From NCBI GenBank assembly GCA_001600495.1, contig BCKE01000002.1, forward strand, positions 171,398-235,397: DNA of 64,000 nt, in the 5' to 3' direction. The notes beneath the pieces are model-generated. The model was not told where the DNA came from, made no database searches, and saw only the letters and a list, made by a program, of their open reading frames with translations. Positions 1 to 10,519 of this stretch are shown piece after piece (the first letter of the stretch is position 1; every line of letters starts with the position of its first letter). A program made the position numbers and the translations under genes. Source of the DNA: Pilasporangium apinafurcum. Lineage: Eukaryota > Oomycota > Peronosporomycetes > Pythiales > Pythiaceae.

Positions 1-300
1 ATATGTGTTACCAAAGTATGAGTAACTCAGAGAAGATCTCCAACTTGACTAGCAAAAGCTATTTAAGACTAGACAACCGCAGAGTAGACATCTCTGGCAT
101 CTGAACTCATCGAGTCTAGACGAATAGATGTTTCTAGCAGCGTTGGCATCTCTGTCAAGGACGAACTTACAGTGAGGACAGTCAAAGACTTTCTGGTACT
201 TCATCACATGATTGATTTCCCGCACTGCAAACAAGTCTTTGTTGTATAGTGTTCCTGACCGCCAATTTTGCGTAGTCGTGAGCAATGCATTAAAGTTTAT
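1..300 (-). mobile_element. IS607-like element remnant A1: 3' end with TnpB/Fanzor C-terminus
   Basis: On the minus strand this fragment encodes the C-terminal end of a TnpB/Fanzor RNA-guided nuclease. One frame gives YTTKTCLQCGK, the first CxxC of the zinc ribbon. After one frameshift another frame gives VFDCPHC followed by DRDANAARNI, the second CxxC and the RuvC-III aspartate motif, then a tail ending CLLCGCLVLNSFC-stop. The non-coding 3' end of the element runs to the window edge and contains two small hairpins (80-96 and 29-41). The arrangement matches the family exactly, but the gene is broken and the 5' part is absent. The remainder may lie outside the window on neither side, because the adjacent DNA at 360-1375 belongs to other copies. 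Confidence 0.72.
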
Positions 301-359
301 CCCTTATTTCGTCTCCCTCTAGGATACACTTTGGTGTATTTTTCGAAGCGAATAGATCT

Positions 360-545
360 CTATCGATAGAGGCAGAAACTTGCTTCCAATTCTCCACAAT
401 GAGCTCTCTTTTTTCAAGAACGGATGCGAGGCGATAACGGTGTATGCCCGAGGACATCGAGTACGTGGAAAATTAAAGTGGTTGTCCAGAAAGCGTGGCG
501 CGGTAGTATTGGTGCGAAAGGAAGGCAAACATCACACGTATGAAG
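360..545 (+). mobile_element. IS607-like TnpA fragment, mid-region
   Basis: By eye this stretch aligns, on the plus strand, with the DNA just upstream of the serine-recombinase ORF in remnant C (minus strand, about 24520-24615). The shared landmarks are a run reading AAACTTG, an ATTCTCCAC block, TTCAAGAA and CATGCCCGAGGA. It therefore looks like a decayed piece of the tnpA gene, inserted or rearranged between A1 and A2. No open frame of useful length survives, and the family assignment rests only on this nucleotide similarity. Confidence 0.45.
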
Positions 546-688
546 TTATATAAGGCAGTGAGAGTCTTGAGTGTGTTCATGCCTGTGGTATCACCGTCGA
601 CGCACCACTGAGTCGTACACAGGTATGTAATAGCCTACTACCGCTCTCTTTTTGGTCGTATGCACAACATCGATTTCAGTTAAAAGAC

Positions 689-898
689 ATGACCAAGCAT
701 ATATTCTCTCCCAAAGCTAGAGAGATATTTGGTATCCATCCTGAAACCATTAGAGTCTGGGATCCTCAAGGGCTGACTAACGCCAGAGGTATCTCAAGTA
801 CCAGTGGGCACAGAACGCGGTTGTATGATCTTGAATTGATTGGTGGTCGTTTGGAACAAGGAATGGATGCCATTCCATCATCCCGACACCGAGATTGA
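689..898 (+). pseudogene. IS607 TnpA N-terminal MerR-like HTH fragment
   Basis: The frame opens with an ATG and reads MTKHIFSPKAREIFGIHP, then TIRVWDPQG, ISSTSGHRT and YDLELI. This is the MerR-like DNA-binding domain of IS607-family serine recombinases, whose usual pattern is SPKEA..LGVS..TLR.WD..G....RT.GGHR.YD. The catalytic resolvase domain that should follow is missing. About 100 bp further on the sequence becomes TnpB-like. The fragment has no partner domain here and is judged a pseudogene. Confidence 0.66.
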
Positions 899-1000
899 TA
901 AAGATCTACGATCGTTTTTTGTCGAATCTGATCAAGCAACCAAATATCCGATATTGCACAACAGAAAGCATTGCTGTCAGGTACTTTCCTAGATCGTGAA

Positions 1001-1287
1001 GGCATTGCCGACATTGATTCCGATTTCAAGTACAGCAAAGCAAAACCGTTCAGATTGGTGGCGATGATGTCGAACATGCATCACAAAATCTCCAAGTGGT
1101 TGTTAGGCAACTATCATGGAATTCTTCCTCCATCCTTTCAAACATCTGATATGATGTCCAAGTGAAAAAAAAAGCTTTCAAGCAAGACTTCAAGAGCAAT
1201 GCTCACGTGGTCTTACTACAAGTTCAAGATGCTATTGAAGTACAAGATGGAAAGATGCCTACTCCGCAGTCATCTAGTCTTAGCTAC
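1001..1287 (+). pseudogene. TnpB/Fanzor central fragment
   Basis: Two overlapping frames together give the central part of a TnpB/Fanzor protein. The first (to 1162) contains MHHKISKWLL and ILPPSFQTSDM, the conserved DLHhK...L...yd.IllPsFe.s.M block. The second contains SSKTSRAMLTWSYYKFKMLLKYKM, the RaMLtWshYkFkqrL block, and then continues straight into the family's C-terminal tail RCLLRSHLVL before a stop. The frame changes at an A-rich tract. Catalytic RuvC residues are not present in this remnant. Confidence 0.66.
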
Positions 1288-1375
1288 CATTTATTAGTCA
1301 AGTCAGTACTCAAACAACAAAACAGGAGTTTCTCCTCCCCGAGTTCCTCATATTTGATATCTCTTGAGGTGTAGG
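1238..1375 (+). ncRNA. Candidate omega/fRNA-like 3' end, remnant A2
   Basis: This is the 3' terminal block of the element, homologous to the ends of remnants A1, B, C and D. The second hairpin is clear (AGGAG-TTT-CTCCT, 1324-1336), while the first is weak in this copy. In TnpB/Fanzor systems the guide RNA scaffold is transcribed from this position, across the nuclease 3' end to the right end. Expression is not shown; the call rests on position and recurring structure. Confidence 0.35.
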
Positions 1376-1888
1376 AAGAAGGAAAGAACAAAGTCCGGAT
1401 TCCACTTAGATTATTTATCAAATACGGTCATTGATTGGTTGAAATTGATTGAATTCAACAAGTGTGGCAGCTGCGCATGTTCATTGGTAGAATTTTCTAA
1501 ACCGTGGGATAGGTTTCTGTAATCACCGTTGTCCAGGGAAAGGGTTTGACGAGAGAGAAATGGGTCCAGATTTGATGGAATCTGCCAAGTGAGAACAATT
1601 GATGGGGAACGGCGCGCTCTCTCCCTCATTAACACAATTGCGCGCAAATCTCGCTTTCGCTGGTGGAAATTGAGTGGTTTGCTAGCAGTTTCTCATTCCT
1701 GAATCGCGTCCATTTTCTCGGCCTTTTGCATTGAAATTTAGAAAGCACGTGGAACTCTGCTTGGGTTGACTGAGTTTACGTGATTTTTGTTTCCTATTAC
1801 ACACGCGCGACGTGAAAGGATAGAAAAGAGGAGAGCGAGAGAGTAGATTGATCAAACAGCTGATACCTGCTGTTCTTGAGTGGACCTG
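1376..1888. other. Intergenic, no gene recognised
   Basis: This stretch lies between IS607 remnant A2 and the hemerythrin-like gene. Short open frames exist but have no recognisable domains. The last 100 bases (purine-rich, GAGAGCGAGAGAG) probably hold the promoter and 5' UTR of the downstream gene. Confidence 0.4.
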
Positions 1889-3259
1889 ATGACTGTGCGT
1901 CTAGCGGATGCGTGTTCACTCCCACCTTCGACGAGCAAATCGATGAAGGACGTGCATGCTGGGCATGCACCAAAGAGCAGCATGCGCAAACCCCTCGAGA
2001 AAAGCAAACTCTCGGTGGCTGTCAAAAGCAAGAACCCAAATAAACCACTGCGGTTGCCTGGAGATGATTCTGAATTCTATTCGAATATTTGGGCATCCGA
2101 CACACCCATCACGACTACGAAGAGCAAGACGAAAAGCAAGCGTGGAAGCAAGGTCCATGCAATTCGATTCGTGGATATCAGTCAAGTAGCGCATGTGCTG
2201 ACGACGATTGATTATAAAGACGGTTATGAATGTCGTGACCTTGTCGAACAGGCAAATATCAACGTTTGGGCAGTGAATCCGGACGAGAGCAACAATAACA
2301 ACAACAGTATGAACGTTCACATGTCTTATTCGGCACGATCGAACCTTTCCAATGTCACTGAACATGACACAAACAGTGAAGACGACAGCAACTTTGGGCT
2401 TCAGAAAGGCTTTTCTACAGAAGATATGGCAGACGCTGCCAGAATCCCTATCTCTGGTCCAGTTCACAATGGAGATAAAGCAGTGTTCTCAAACATATTG
2501 GCCAACAATGTGGAGGTTGATATGAGCTGGAATTCCAGATTCCTTCTTGGTTTGCATGAGCCCGTTCGCCATGCGCTGTTTGTCATTGACCGTTTTCTGG
2601 ACCACAGTCATGATAAATCGACGCCAATGGAGTGGAATGTGAGTGAGTTTTTCTCATGGTTTAAGCAGTATTTTGTGGAATTTTTCAAGAACCAACATGA
2701 AGTGAAAATGAAAGTGATTATACCGCTGATCAAGATCAAATACACGGTGAAACGCGAGATTTTGGCAAGCTACGAGTCGATTTATGATTTGTTGGATGGA
2801 ATTGTGGTGCAAGAAGACCAGCTTCTTTTTTCAGCGGCATCGGCAGTGTCTATCTGGCACAACCGACTGCTCGCTTTGCAATCAGACATTCGGCGACTGA
2901 ACTTGCTCATTTTGAACGTGCTGTCGTTAGAAGAAGAAGAACTCAAGCCCGTCATTGGCGAGACCTTCACAGAGCAATCATTTTTGCGATATGTAATGCC
3001 CCGCGTGTTTCGTTCAAGCCGACCAAAGCGTGTAGTTATCCCATGGATCGTGGAGCGATGCAGAGTCTGGGGCGGTGAGAAAGTAGCACAGGCGTACAAG
3101 GATGAGCTGCCTTTCACCGCCAGGTTCATGTACGATCGTGTATGGCATCCCTATTTTGTAACCCACGTTGCATCGGCAATGAAAAATCTTGATCGAGGAC
3201 AAAAAGGGACAGATCCTGTGGAAGCAAGTGAGCCCTGGTTCGCCTGCACGATCCAGTAA
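1889..3259 (+). CDS. Hemerythrin-like (HHE-fold) domain protein, divergent
   Basis: This single-exon gene encodes 456 residues from the ATG at 1889; the GTG nine bases upstream is in frame but less likely. Residues 1-205 are low-complexity, basic and Asn/Ser rich. Residues about 215-390 look like a four-helix hemerythrin-type bundle: LLGLHEPVRHAL, then FFSWFKQYFVEFFKNQHEVKMKVIIPLI, then LEEEELKPVIGETFTEQSF. Those phrases match the helix A, B and D signatures of HHE proteins. Several metal-ligand histidines seem to be replaced: helix C reads SYESIYDLLDG and the usual nHLxxEE reads NVLSLEEE. Iron or oxygen binding is therefore doubtful. A structural role of the fold is an inference, and other helical families are possible. 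Confidence 0.6.
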   Translation: MTVRLADACSLPPSTSKSMKDVHAGHAPKSSMRKPLEKSKLSVAVKSKNPNKPLRLPGDDSEFYSNIWASDTPITTTKSKTKSKRGSKVHAIRFVDISQVAHVLTTIDYKDGYECRDLVEQANINVWAVNPDESNNNNNSMNVHMSYSARSNLSNVTEHDTNSEDDSNFGLQKGFSTEDMADAARIPISGPVHNGDKAVFSNILANNVEVDMSWNSRFLLGLHEPVRHALFVIDRFLDHSHDKSTPMEWNVSEFFSWFKQYFVEFFKNQHEVKMKVIIPLIKIKYTVKREILASYESIYDLLDGIVVQEDQLLFSAASAVSIWHNRLLALQSDIRRLNLLILNVLSLEEEELKPVIGETFTEQSFLRYVMPRVFRSSRPKRVVIPWIVERCRVWGGEKVAQAYKDELPFTARFMYDRVWHPYFVTHVASAMKNLDRGQKGTDPVEASEPWFACTIQ

Positions 3260-3498
3260 CCCTAGAATCCTGATCTTGGAGCAAAAACAGCATGTGGATA
3301 AGCAACTGCTCCATAATTGTGCATTCAGCGAATATTCACTGCATTATCCATGAGCGTTCTCTTTGAATATTTAAGATACTGGTATGCTAGACAGCATCGG
3401 CTGCTTTTTAGCCTTGTATAGAAAGGCTAGCAAAGGAACTGTAACTAGTACAACAGTGCTTGAGACAATAAAAGGTTTGACTTCAAAATTGCATCCAC

Positions 3499-4294
3499 CT
3501 AACATACGCCACGCCACCCACAAAATGGACAGAACAACGAAGTCAAGAATTCAAGTCGCCGCTTCAATATTTGTGCTTGTTGTAGCTTCTCATGAATTTG
3601 GGCTGTGCACACCAGTACATCCTCATATTTCTTTTCTGTGATCAACCGTCGTTTGACATGGCGAAGGCTGTCCAAATCCGACTGTAGATCACATAGCGAT
3701 TTTTGATTCGCATATTCTGATTGTATATCACCTTGTGATAAATGGAAAACACGTCGACAGTCTCCACAGATCCCATACCCATTTAGGAGATTGCACACCT
3801 CATGATGATCCGGAGTAAGTGGTATCAGGTCTTGGATTTGCTCCGAAGTTAGTAGTGACTCCTGGAAAATGCATCGAGTGTTGACTGCTACACGTGCTAT
3901 ATTATTGTCGCTTGACTTGAGAGTCTTTGTGGTCCTGGTATGCAAGAAAGTGATCATTTGCTGACGATAGTCAATCGCGACAACCACACCGCTCAAGCCA
4001 AAATCACTCCTCTCTAACCAGAGCTGTGTACCAAGAGTTATCTACATGAAAGATATGCTGAAACCGTTTTGCTCCAAGAGCTTCTTTCTATTGAGAATGC
4101 CCTACCTGAAATTCATGGCGCTTGATGAATAGCCAAATGGGATGCTGGGGTCGTTTGCATACCTTGCAGTTGCTCTGGGTGTTTTCATCCTCGCTCTTGT
4201 TCAAAGCTGAGCAGATAGGGCACATCCACTCTTGACTACTGGAATCTGATGCAGTAGTATCTATGCGAAATGCACCAACAAAAGTTGACCGCAT
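3499..4294 (-). CDS. RanBP2-type zinc-finger protein, 243 aa
   Basis: The gene has two exons on the minus strand: 4294-4106 and 4041-3499, with a 64-nt GT-AG intron in phase 0. The reading frame is continuous across the junction (KRHEFQ then ITLGTQLWLE). Near residue 20 there is a RanBP2/NZF-type finger, WMCPICSALN followed by NCKVCKRPQ. The C-terminal half has two further cysteine pairs (GICGDC and FCPFCGW) around a helical, probably coiled-coil segment rich in Leu, Lys and Glu. Such fingers bind ubiquitin or single-stranded RNA in known proteins; the function here is not known. It is transcribed away from the WRKY19-like gene. Confidence 0.72.
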
Positions 4295-4762
4295 TTTCGA
4301 AGGCAATTAAACTTCAGGTTCAATTTGATGATGTCTGGGAAGTGACCCGTATGAAACTTAACAAATAGCGTCTCTTGACTGTATTTATAACTTTACGTGT
4401 AAGCAACATTGTTAATGTCTCTGAGCACAATAGCCGAACAAAGAGCGAACAAACATTAATAATGTCGACCTTAGCGTGCATGCGCGTGCTTCGCCTTCTT
4501 CTATAATTAAGGTTTCCATCCTGTTCATCACATGCTTCCATCGCTTTATGGCTCATTATACTGTAATCTGCGACATGGTACCAACAAGTCAAAACCTCTA
4601 TAAATGAATATTACAGGTTGGATAATGCGGTTCTTTCCAAGATTTATGCTACAATAATACGTTTATAGGTGATACCCTGTAGAAAATAGTTCAATAAATG
4701 TGGGTTCCCAATCGCAGGCAACTCTTTTGAGTGGCTCAATAGGGCGATCACGTTGCTGGAAA
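4295..4762. promoter_or_regulatory. Divergent intergenic region between zinc-finger genes
   Basis: These 468 bases separate two divergently transcribed genes and must hold both promoters. No specific motif could be assigned. Short frames here lack homology. Confidence 0.35.
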
Positions 4763-5479
4763 ATGAGCGAAGTGGTCGCAACGACCTCGAAAGACGTAGC
4801 GAATGACGCATCCCAGACGCATCCAGTCAGGGAATGGATTGATACGCTCCTTCAGGCGGCCGTGATGACCAAAAGCAATCGACATCAAGACGGGGATGAT
4901 TCCAACAATTCGAATGTCGCAGCCAATACTACTGCTCCAGCACAAGATGGTGGGGGAAACAACTCGCGAAAGGAAGTCGCAGAAGAACCTAATACGGAAA
5001 ACACCACATGCGAACCGGTAGCAAGTGAGATTGTTATGGTTACTCGGACTGTAGATGGTGACACGAAAAAATATCGTCGTCGACGATGTGAAGTGCCTGG
5101 GTGTACTAAGTTCGCTCGATTCAACAACGCTTGTTCTGGTCATGGAGGGCGTCGTCTATGCTCTCAACCTGGATGCCAGCGCGTCGCTCAATTTGGTCAT
5201 AAATGTAGTGCACATGGAGGGATCAAATATTGTAGCGTCGAAGGTTGTGAGCGTGCGGTTCAGTCACGTGGTTGCTGCAAGACTCACGGTGGTGGTGTAC
5301 GATGCCAGCACCCTGGGTGCGAAAAAGGAGCTATTTCTAAGGGTCATTGTCGTTCTCACGGTGGAGGTTCCCGCTGTGCTGAAGAAGGATGTTTAAAGTG
5401 GGCACAGCGCCATGGATTTTGTGTGCGGCATTCAAAAACTGCTACCAGTACGTCGGACACTCCGACGGAAGTGGTCTAA
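4763..5479 (+). CDS. WRKY19-like five-repeat zinc-finger protein
   Basis: The protein has 238 residues from the ATG at 4763 (the longer frame begins only with a GTG). Residues about 107-235 hold five tandem copies of a C-x4-C-x3-A-type finger ending C-x2-HGG: CEVPGC...CSGHGG, CSQPGC...CSAHGG, CSVEGC...CKTHGG, CQHPGC...CRSHGG and CAEEGC...CVRHSK. This repeat is abundant in oomycete proteins annotated as WRKY transcription factor 19-like, although no WRKYGQK domain is present here. A basic RRRRC segment precedes the fingers. Nuclear DNA or RNA binding is likely but inferred. Confidence 0.85.
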   Translation: MSEVVATTSKDVANDASQTHPVREWIDTLLQAAVMTKSNRHQDGDDSNNSNVAANTTAPAQDGGGNNSRKEVAEEPNTENTTCEPVASEIVMVTRTVDGDTKKYRRRRCEVPGCTKFARFNNACSGHGGRRLCSQPGCQRVAQFGHKCSAHGGIKYCSVEGCERAVQSRGCCKTHGGGVRCQHPGCEKGAISKGHCRSHGGGSRCAEEGCLKWAQRHGFCVRHSKTATSTSDTPTEVV

Positions 5480-5811
5480 ACTGATTTGTGTATTAAATTT
5501 TCCCACCCCAAGATGAATGCTCAAAAATCAATCATGTTGCTTAGCCAAGAAGTAATGGAGAGCTAACGAGAAGCATTGAAAGAGTATAATTGCAAGATAC
5601 GAGCGAGAACTAATGTGCTTATAATGGAAAGAAACGAGCATTTGGCAAGTCAGTTGGGGAGAGCGACTGACTGCGTTCGAGGCTAATCAATCGTCGTGTG
5701 GCACATGTCGCAGCCAACAGATAGATCTCTCCCTTATGTGACATGTGGGAAGTATATGTACTGTATATAATCTATTAAGTACGAGTATTTTTTTTTGTCT
5801 CGATTTGAATA
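5480..5811. other. Intergenic between zinc-finger and JmjC genes
   Basis: The DNA is AT-rich with no convincing reading frame. A TGTATATAATC stretch at about 5762 lies 50 bp upstream of the JmjC start and may be a core promoter element. Confidence 0.3.
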
Positions 5812-7306
5812 ATGATGATGTTAGAGCTTGGAAACAAGCCCATTCTTTTGCCGAGATTCGCGCAGCAATGTATGAACTCGGCGGCGCTTGATCATTACAA
5901 TCCACAGTCTATCCATCTCCTGGAATCTATTCTATCGCATCGTGATACTGGTAAGTGTGAATGAAGCTAATTGCAGCGTATCGATGGCAGCTGACTTTGG
6001 TGTTTGATCCCGCAACATTTGTGCATGACAACATAAGTCGTAGATATAGCTTGCAAAGACACATCGCCAACCTATTATTCCGGTGACGAAAAATCACGGC
6101 AAACAGTCGAGTTGAAATTTGGTGATTTTATCGGCCTCTACCAGGCGACATTTCAGGGCAAGGAGCACTGGTTGCAAACCGTCGATGACCTAGAATTTTA
6201 CCTTTGCCAATCTCCCATTGCGGTGTTCCAACCGGACACGACATGTATCAAGCCCTCCTTACCGATGATCATGAACGACTTTAATATGTACGGTTTGTCT
6301 GAAATTATTGTGATATTGGAATAACTCAATGGATTGCTGCTGATGTGAGCAGCCCGGAATGTCTTGCAGGTGAAGCGATCAGTCAAGTGAATTTGTGGAT
6401 GTCAGTACATTCAAGTCGAACAAGCCTGCACTATGATGCGTACCGGAATATCCTGGTCGTATTGTATGGGCGAAAACATGTGATACTCTACCCGCCATCG
6501 GCTACAGCAAAGCTGCACCCACATCCAGTGTGGACCAAATCTGCCAACCATAGCCAAGTCAATGTTGCGCAGGCAGATTCGATGCCAGATTTTGCCGGGG
6601 TTGTCCCGCAACGATTTGTTGTTCAAGCAGGAGGTAAACAAAGTGGAGAGCTCATTTACCAATATGATCCACCTCATGTGTTACCTCTTACGAACGATTT
6701 GCTGTGGGCATAGACGCACTCTACATTCCTGAAGGGTGGTGGCACCAAGTTGACTCGGACGCATTCACTATCGCCATAAACTTTTGGTACGAGGGACTGC
6801 GCAGTATACTCACAACTGATCCCGACATGATGCCGTACTACTCTCGCATATTAGTTGGGGAATTAGTGAAACAGGAAGCCGCAAAATACCTACGCGCTCA
6901 GCATCAGGCTGCCGCAGCCGCGTCGTTAAGTATGAGTAGAATTGAAGACCCTGTCCTGAGATTTCTTCAAGCATCCCAGCATCGTGAGAAAGAATGCATC
7001 ACACTGTCACTTGATCAAGATCAGCTCCGAAAATTTCAAATTCAGCTGGCTCAAGAGCATTCTGCAGAGTGGTGTACTCTCTTATCAAATGCGACTGAGG
7101 ATTTGGTGGCGTATCTGACTGAGTCTTGGGAGAGTCTCGACAGTGACGAGATGGCTTCTTTAAGTGTGCTATTCGGTGCGCTGGGTGAGAGAGAAGATTC
7201 GATCCGGACACAGTTGATGGCCAAAAAGGAGACGTTCTTACATAAAATCTGCAGCCAGGTCTTCTCTTCGATATTTGGTTTCACGGCCGCATGTCACCAA
7301 AGGTAA
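5812..7306 (+). CDS. JmjC-domain protein (cupin_8-like oxygenase)
   Basis: The gene has four exons: 5812-5950, 6044-6292, 6370-6633 and 6714-7306. Introns are 77-93 nt, phases join cleanly and the product is 414 residues. The second junction gives FNMYGEAISQVNLWM and the third VVQAGDALYIPEGWWHQ, both typical JmjC core sequence. The iron ligands are visible as HxD in SLHYDAYRN (about residue 150) and the distal His in GWWHQVDS (about residue 227). YGRKHVILYPP is the usual 2-oxoglutarate-side strand. It resembles the TYW5/JMJD7 class of hydroxylases more than chromatin demethylases, as it has no extra chromatin domain. Residues 260-414 are helical and of unknown role. The substrate is unknown. 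Confidence 0.85.
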
Positions 7307-7929
7307 TGTGAAGGTGGTTCATTTTTGTGAACAGACAATATACTTGAGTTGCTCGACAAGCACTTTGTATGTTTGAGTAAATATAAATCGAATCGATCGA
7401 GCGCTCACATCAAACTATCAAATTTGTCTTGGAAAGTCTGTTTGTATAGGCCATTGTAGTAGCATTCATGTGGCTCATTGCCGAACAAATTGGGGCATCA
7501 GAATCTGGGCAGTTTATGGATTGGGAGATGTTACAGCGAACCTACCACCAGTAGTCGTTATCGTGTATCCGGCTATACAGTATGCTCTGTTATGCAGTCT
7601 AATCACAAGACGATAGGTCGTTGAGATCCGTTTTACGCAGTACAAGAAAATAGAGGTTTCATCCTAATGATTTGTATATATGAGGTCTTATATTAAAAAT
7701 AATTAATTTATTATTAGAGTATACGTTTTTGATGTTGATGTTGAATTTGTGTGACGTATGAGCGTGTCATCGATGGTTAGGGCATTTAATTCGTATGCAA
7801 AGCCACACTTCCACCAGCTATTCTTACTTGCAGAGATCAGCACAAATTCACATTTGAATCCTTCTGCCTCCTCGTGCCAAAGAGCATTTTGCACAACTCA
7901 AGCAACTAGCCTACATACTACACGAAAAC
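7307..7929. other. Intergenic upstream of first aminotransferase
   Basis: These 620 bases are AT-rich, especially 7660-7740. No gene recognised; short frames lack homology. The stretch presumably includes the aminotransferase promoter. Confidence 0.4.
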
Positions 7930-10053
7930 ATGACCACACGCACGAGCTCTGAAGCTAACGTACATCCATCTGCACGGCAAATGAAACAGCAAAAGGTGTG
8001 GAATGTTGTCCCATCTGAATTTTCGATGCTCTGCGCCAATCCGATCCGGAAGATCGTCGACAACATCAAGAAACCTACCAATACCGACAAGCCATTGATT
8101 CCGCTCTCATTGGGTAGGTACCGCTTCCATGTCTCCATGGTTTTTGGTAGTTTTGTAGGTTGTGCCTTCTGGTGGTGCAGTCTGCGAGAGGGCGCCGAGT
8201 GTATATCGGAACCACGTCACGTCTAATGTATATTTGGCGCATTCTATCGTTCATAGGCGATCCAACTGTCTTTGGCAACTTCAAATGCCCGGACGTGCTG
8301 ATTGAATCGATTGTGAGAAATGCACGGTACGCCAGTACGCTCACTCGATTTATGTCTATTGTTTGTGATGTTAATATTTTTTGCATGCTTGATCACGTGA
8401 ACTATACAATTAGTTCAATGAAGCATAATGGCTACATTCACTCTGCTGGGACTGAAGAAGCTCGTGAAGCCATTGCAAAATACTATGGCAGTGACTGGGC
8501 GCCGGTGACGAAAGATGTACGTGCTAGCATTTAAAAATGACTGGGGAGGAAAGAGATTCTTATATCACGAGTTGTGATGATGATAGGATATTATTATTGC
8601 CAGTGGTGGATCAGGAGCCATTGAGATTGCTCTGAGAGGTCTACTCAACCCAGGTGCGTATCAAACAAAATGAGCATACTCATGCAGTATAGTAACACCC
8701 AACATTCGGTCTTGTAGGCGACAACATTCTTCTTCCGAAGCCTGGGTTCCCGCTATATCAAGTGATTTGTGACGCTCACAAGATCGAGTGCAAATTCTAT
8801 AATCTACTGGTACAACATGCTGCATATGTGGATCGTAATGTGCGGAAACTCACTTAGACATTGTGTCTTCTGATGTGGCAGCCTGAGAGGAACTGGGAAG
8901 CGGATTTGGAGCATATGCAATCGCTGATCGATGAAAACACCAAAGCCATTTTGGTAAATAATCCATCGAACCCGTGCGGAAGTGTGTATTCCAAGGTAAC
9001 TTATCTCGAATATTGTCCATACTTGGCTATGTATATACACTGTACTCACTTACAATATGCTTTAGCCTCATTTGGAGCAAATTCTAGCGCTGGCTGACTT
9101 GAACAAGATCCCTATCATCGCTGTGAGTGCACGGTTGATGTCTGCTAACCGATTCCTTCGAGTATTAATAACCTCCTCGCTCTTTCTCTTCTTTTAGGAT
9201 GAAATCTATGGTGACATGGTTTTCGGTGGAAATGTGTTTTATCCGATCGCAGCGCTGACGAAGACTGTCCCGGTGGTGAGTGTGAGTGGGTTGGCAAAGC
9301 AGTTTTTGGTTCCAGGTTGGCGCGTCGGCTGGATTATGGTCCACGACCGCAACGATGTACTGAAAGACGTGCGAACAGCGTACTTCAAACTTTCACAACT
9401 GATTCTCGGTGCAAATTCTTTAGTTCAGGTACAGTGCATCTAATATCATTGCGCTACTGCTACATATTTGCATGTACTTAATTATGGCACTGTCGCAGAG
9501 TTCAATCCCTGATTTGCTGACACCAATGCCTGGAAGTGCTGAAGCACAATCTCTAGCTGCTTTTAAGAACGACTACTATCAAACACTCGAAAAGAACGCC
9601 ATGTTCACCATCGATGCTCTCAGTAGGATCCCAGGATTGCGAGTGGTTGTTCCACAAGGAGCGATGTACGTCATGGTGAGTGTTTCTGCTAAATCTGATA
9701 TTGTTCCTTCATATGTAACGAAACATGGAGCTCTGAAATTTAACTTACGCTCTTCCACGTTTACAGGTCCAAGTTGATACTAATGCTCTCTCTGGAATCA
9801 GGGATGACGTTGAGCTTACTCAGAAGCTTCTTGACGAAGAGTCTGTGTTCGTCTTGCCTGGTCAGGTAATGGATCCTACGTTTGTCGATTCTTATGTAAC
9901 TGCGTACATCGACGTCTGATCCTATATGTGCTTTATCTTTAGTGTTTCGGAATGGCGAATTACTTTCGCATCGTGTTCGCTGCTCCACAAGATATCTTGG
10001 CAGATGCTTACAACCGCATTGCTGCGTTTTGCAAACGTCACAGCAAGTTTTGA
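7930..10053 (+). CDS. Tyrosine aminotransferase, copy 1
   Basis: This PLP-dependent class I aminotransferase deaminates tyrosine to 4-hydroxyphenylpyruvate. It has eleven exons: 7930-8113, 8257-8326, 8414-8516, 8587-8653, 8718-8809, 8882-8995, 9066-9122, 9198-9428, 9499-9675, 9767-9865 and 9943-10053. All phases agree, giving 434 residues. Diagnostic features are [15 protein letters not shown] at the start, [22 protein letters not shown] and the PLP lysine in [16 protein letters not shown] (about residue 262). The C-terminus reads [15 protein letters not shown]. The length is normal for the family. A second copy with the same exon map lies 4.7 kb downstream. Confidence 0.93.
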
Positions 10054-10519
10054 AGCAACATTAAGAATTTTCAGATGGAATTTATGCGAACAACCACATA
10101 AGGATTAGCAGATGCCTATCGCTGGCTGGATCGAAGCATTTAGTATACATAGTAGAGCACAACTTCCTCTTCAACATCATAATAAAGTGAGAAGGTTGTA
10201 TGTTACCCTTTATTACCAAAGGCACCGAAAATGTCACCCTAAAAAATCCTAAAAATTCCTAAGATGCTCCCTCACATTTGCTTTCGGGCTTTGTTCTAAT
10301 GCCATACGCTATGGCTATCCCAAAAGAGGGACGAGGCTCCCTGTGGGCATTCGTGGACATTTGTTATTCTTTCTATGTTCTGCAAGCTAAGCAATTTGTG
10401 CTAGAGATTGTAGTTGGATCATAATTACTATCAGCAGCATTGTCTGGCTTTTCTTCTGTGGTCACATCTGTACGGGTAGCAGCTTCTTGCTTACCGAGTT
10501 CACACTTCCTGGAAACAAG

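Larger units (their letters stand above)
600..1375 (+). mobile_element. IS607-like element remnant A2: TnpA N-terminus joined to TnpB core, with 3' end
   Basis: This plus-strand deletion derivative carries the start of tnpA (689-898), a central TnpB/Fanzor segment (about 1001-1286) and the element's 3' end, which finishes near ATCTCTTGAGG at about 1375. The order tnpA then tnpB is that of IS607 elements. The TnpB core reads LVAMMSNMHHKISKWLLGNYHGILPPSF and, one frame over, SRAMLTWSYYKFKMLLKYKM; both are TnpB/Fanzor signatures. It then jumps directly to the C-terminal tail, so the RuvC-II, zinc ribbon and RuvC-III parts are deleted. A poly-A tract at 1165-1174 is where the frame slips. The left boundary is uncertain; IS607 elements have no terminal inverted repeats to mark it. 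Confidence 0.65.

Noticed and set aside
1916-2467. 183-codon minus-strand frame
   Set aside because: It is antisense to the hemerythrin-like gene and has no recognisable domain.
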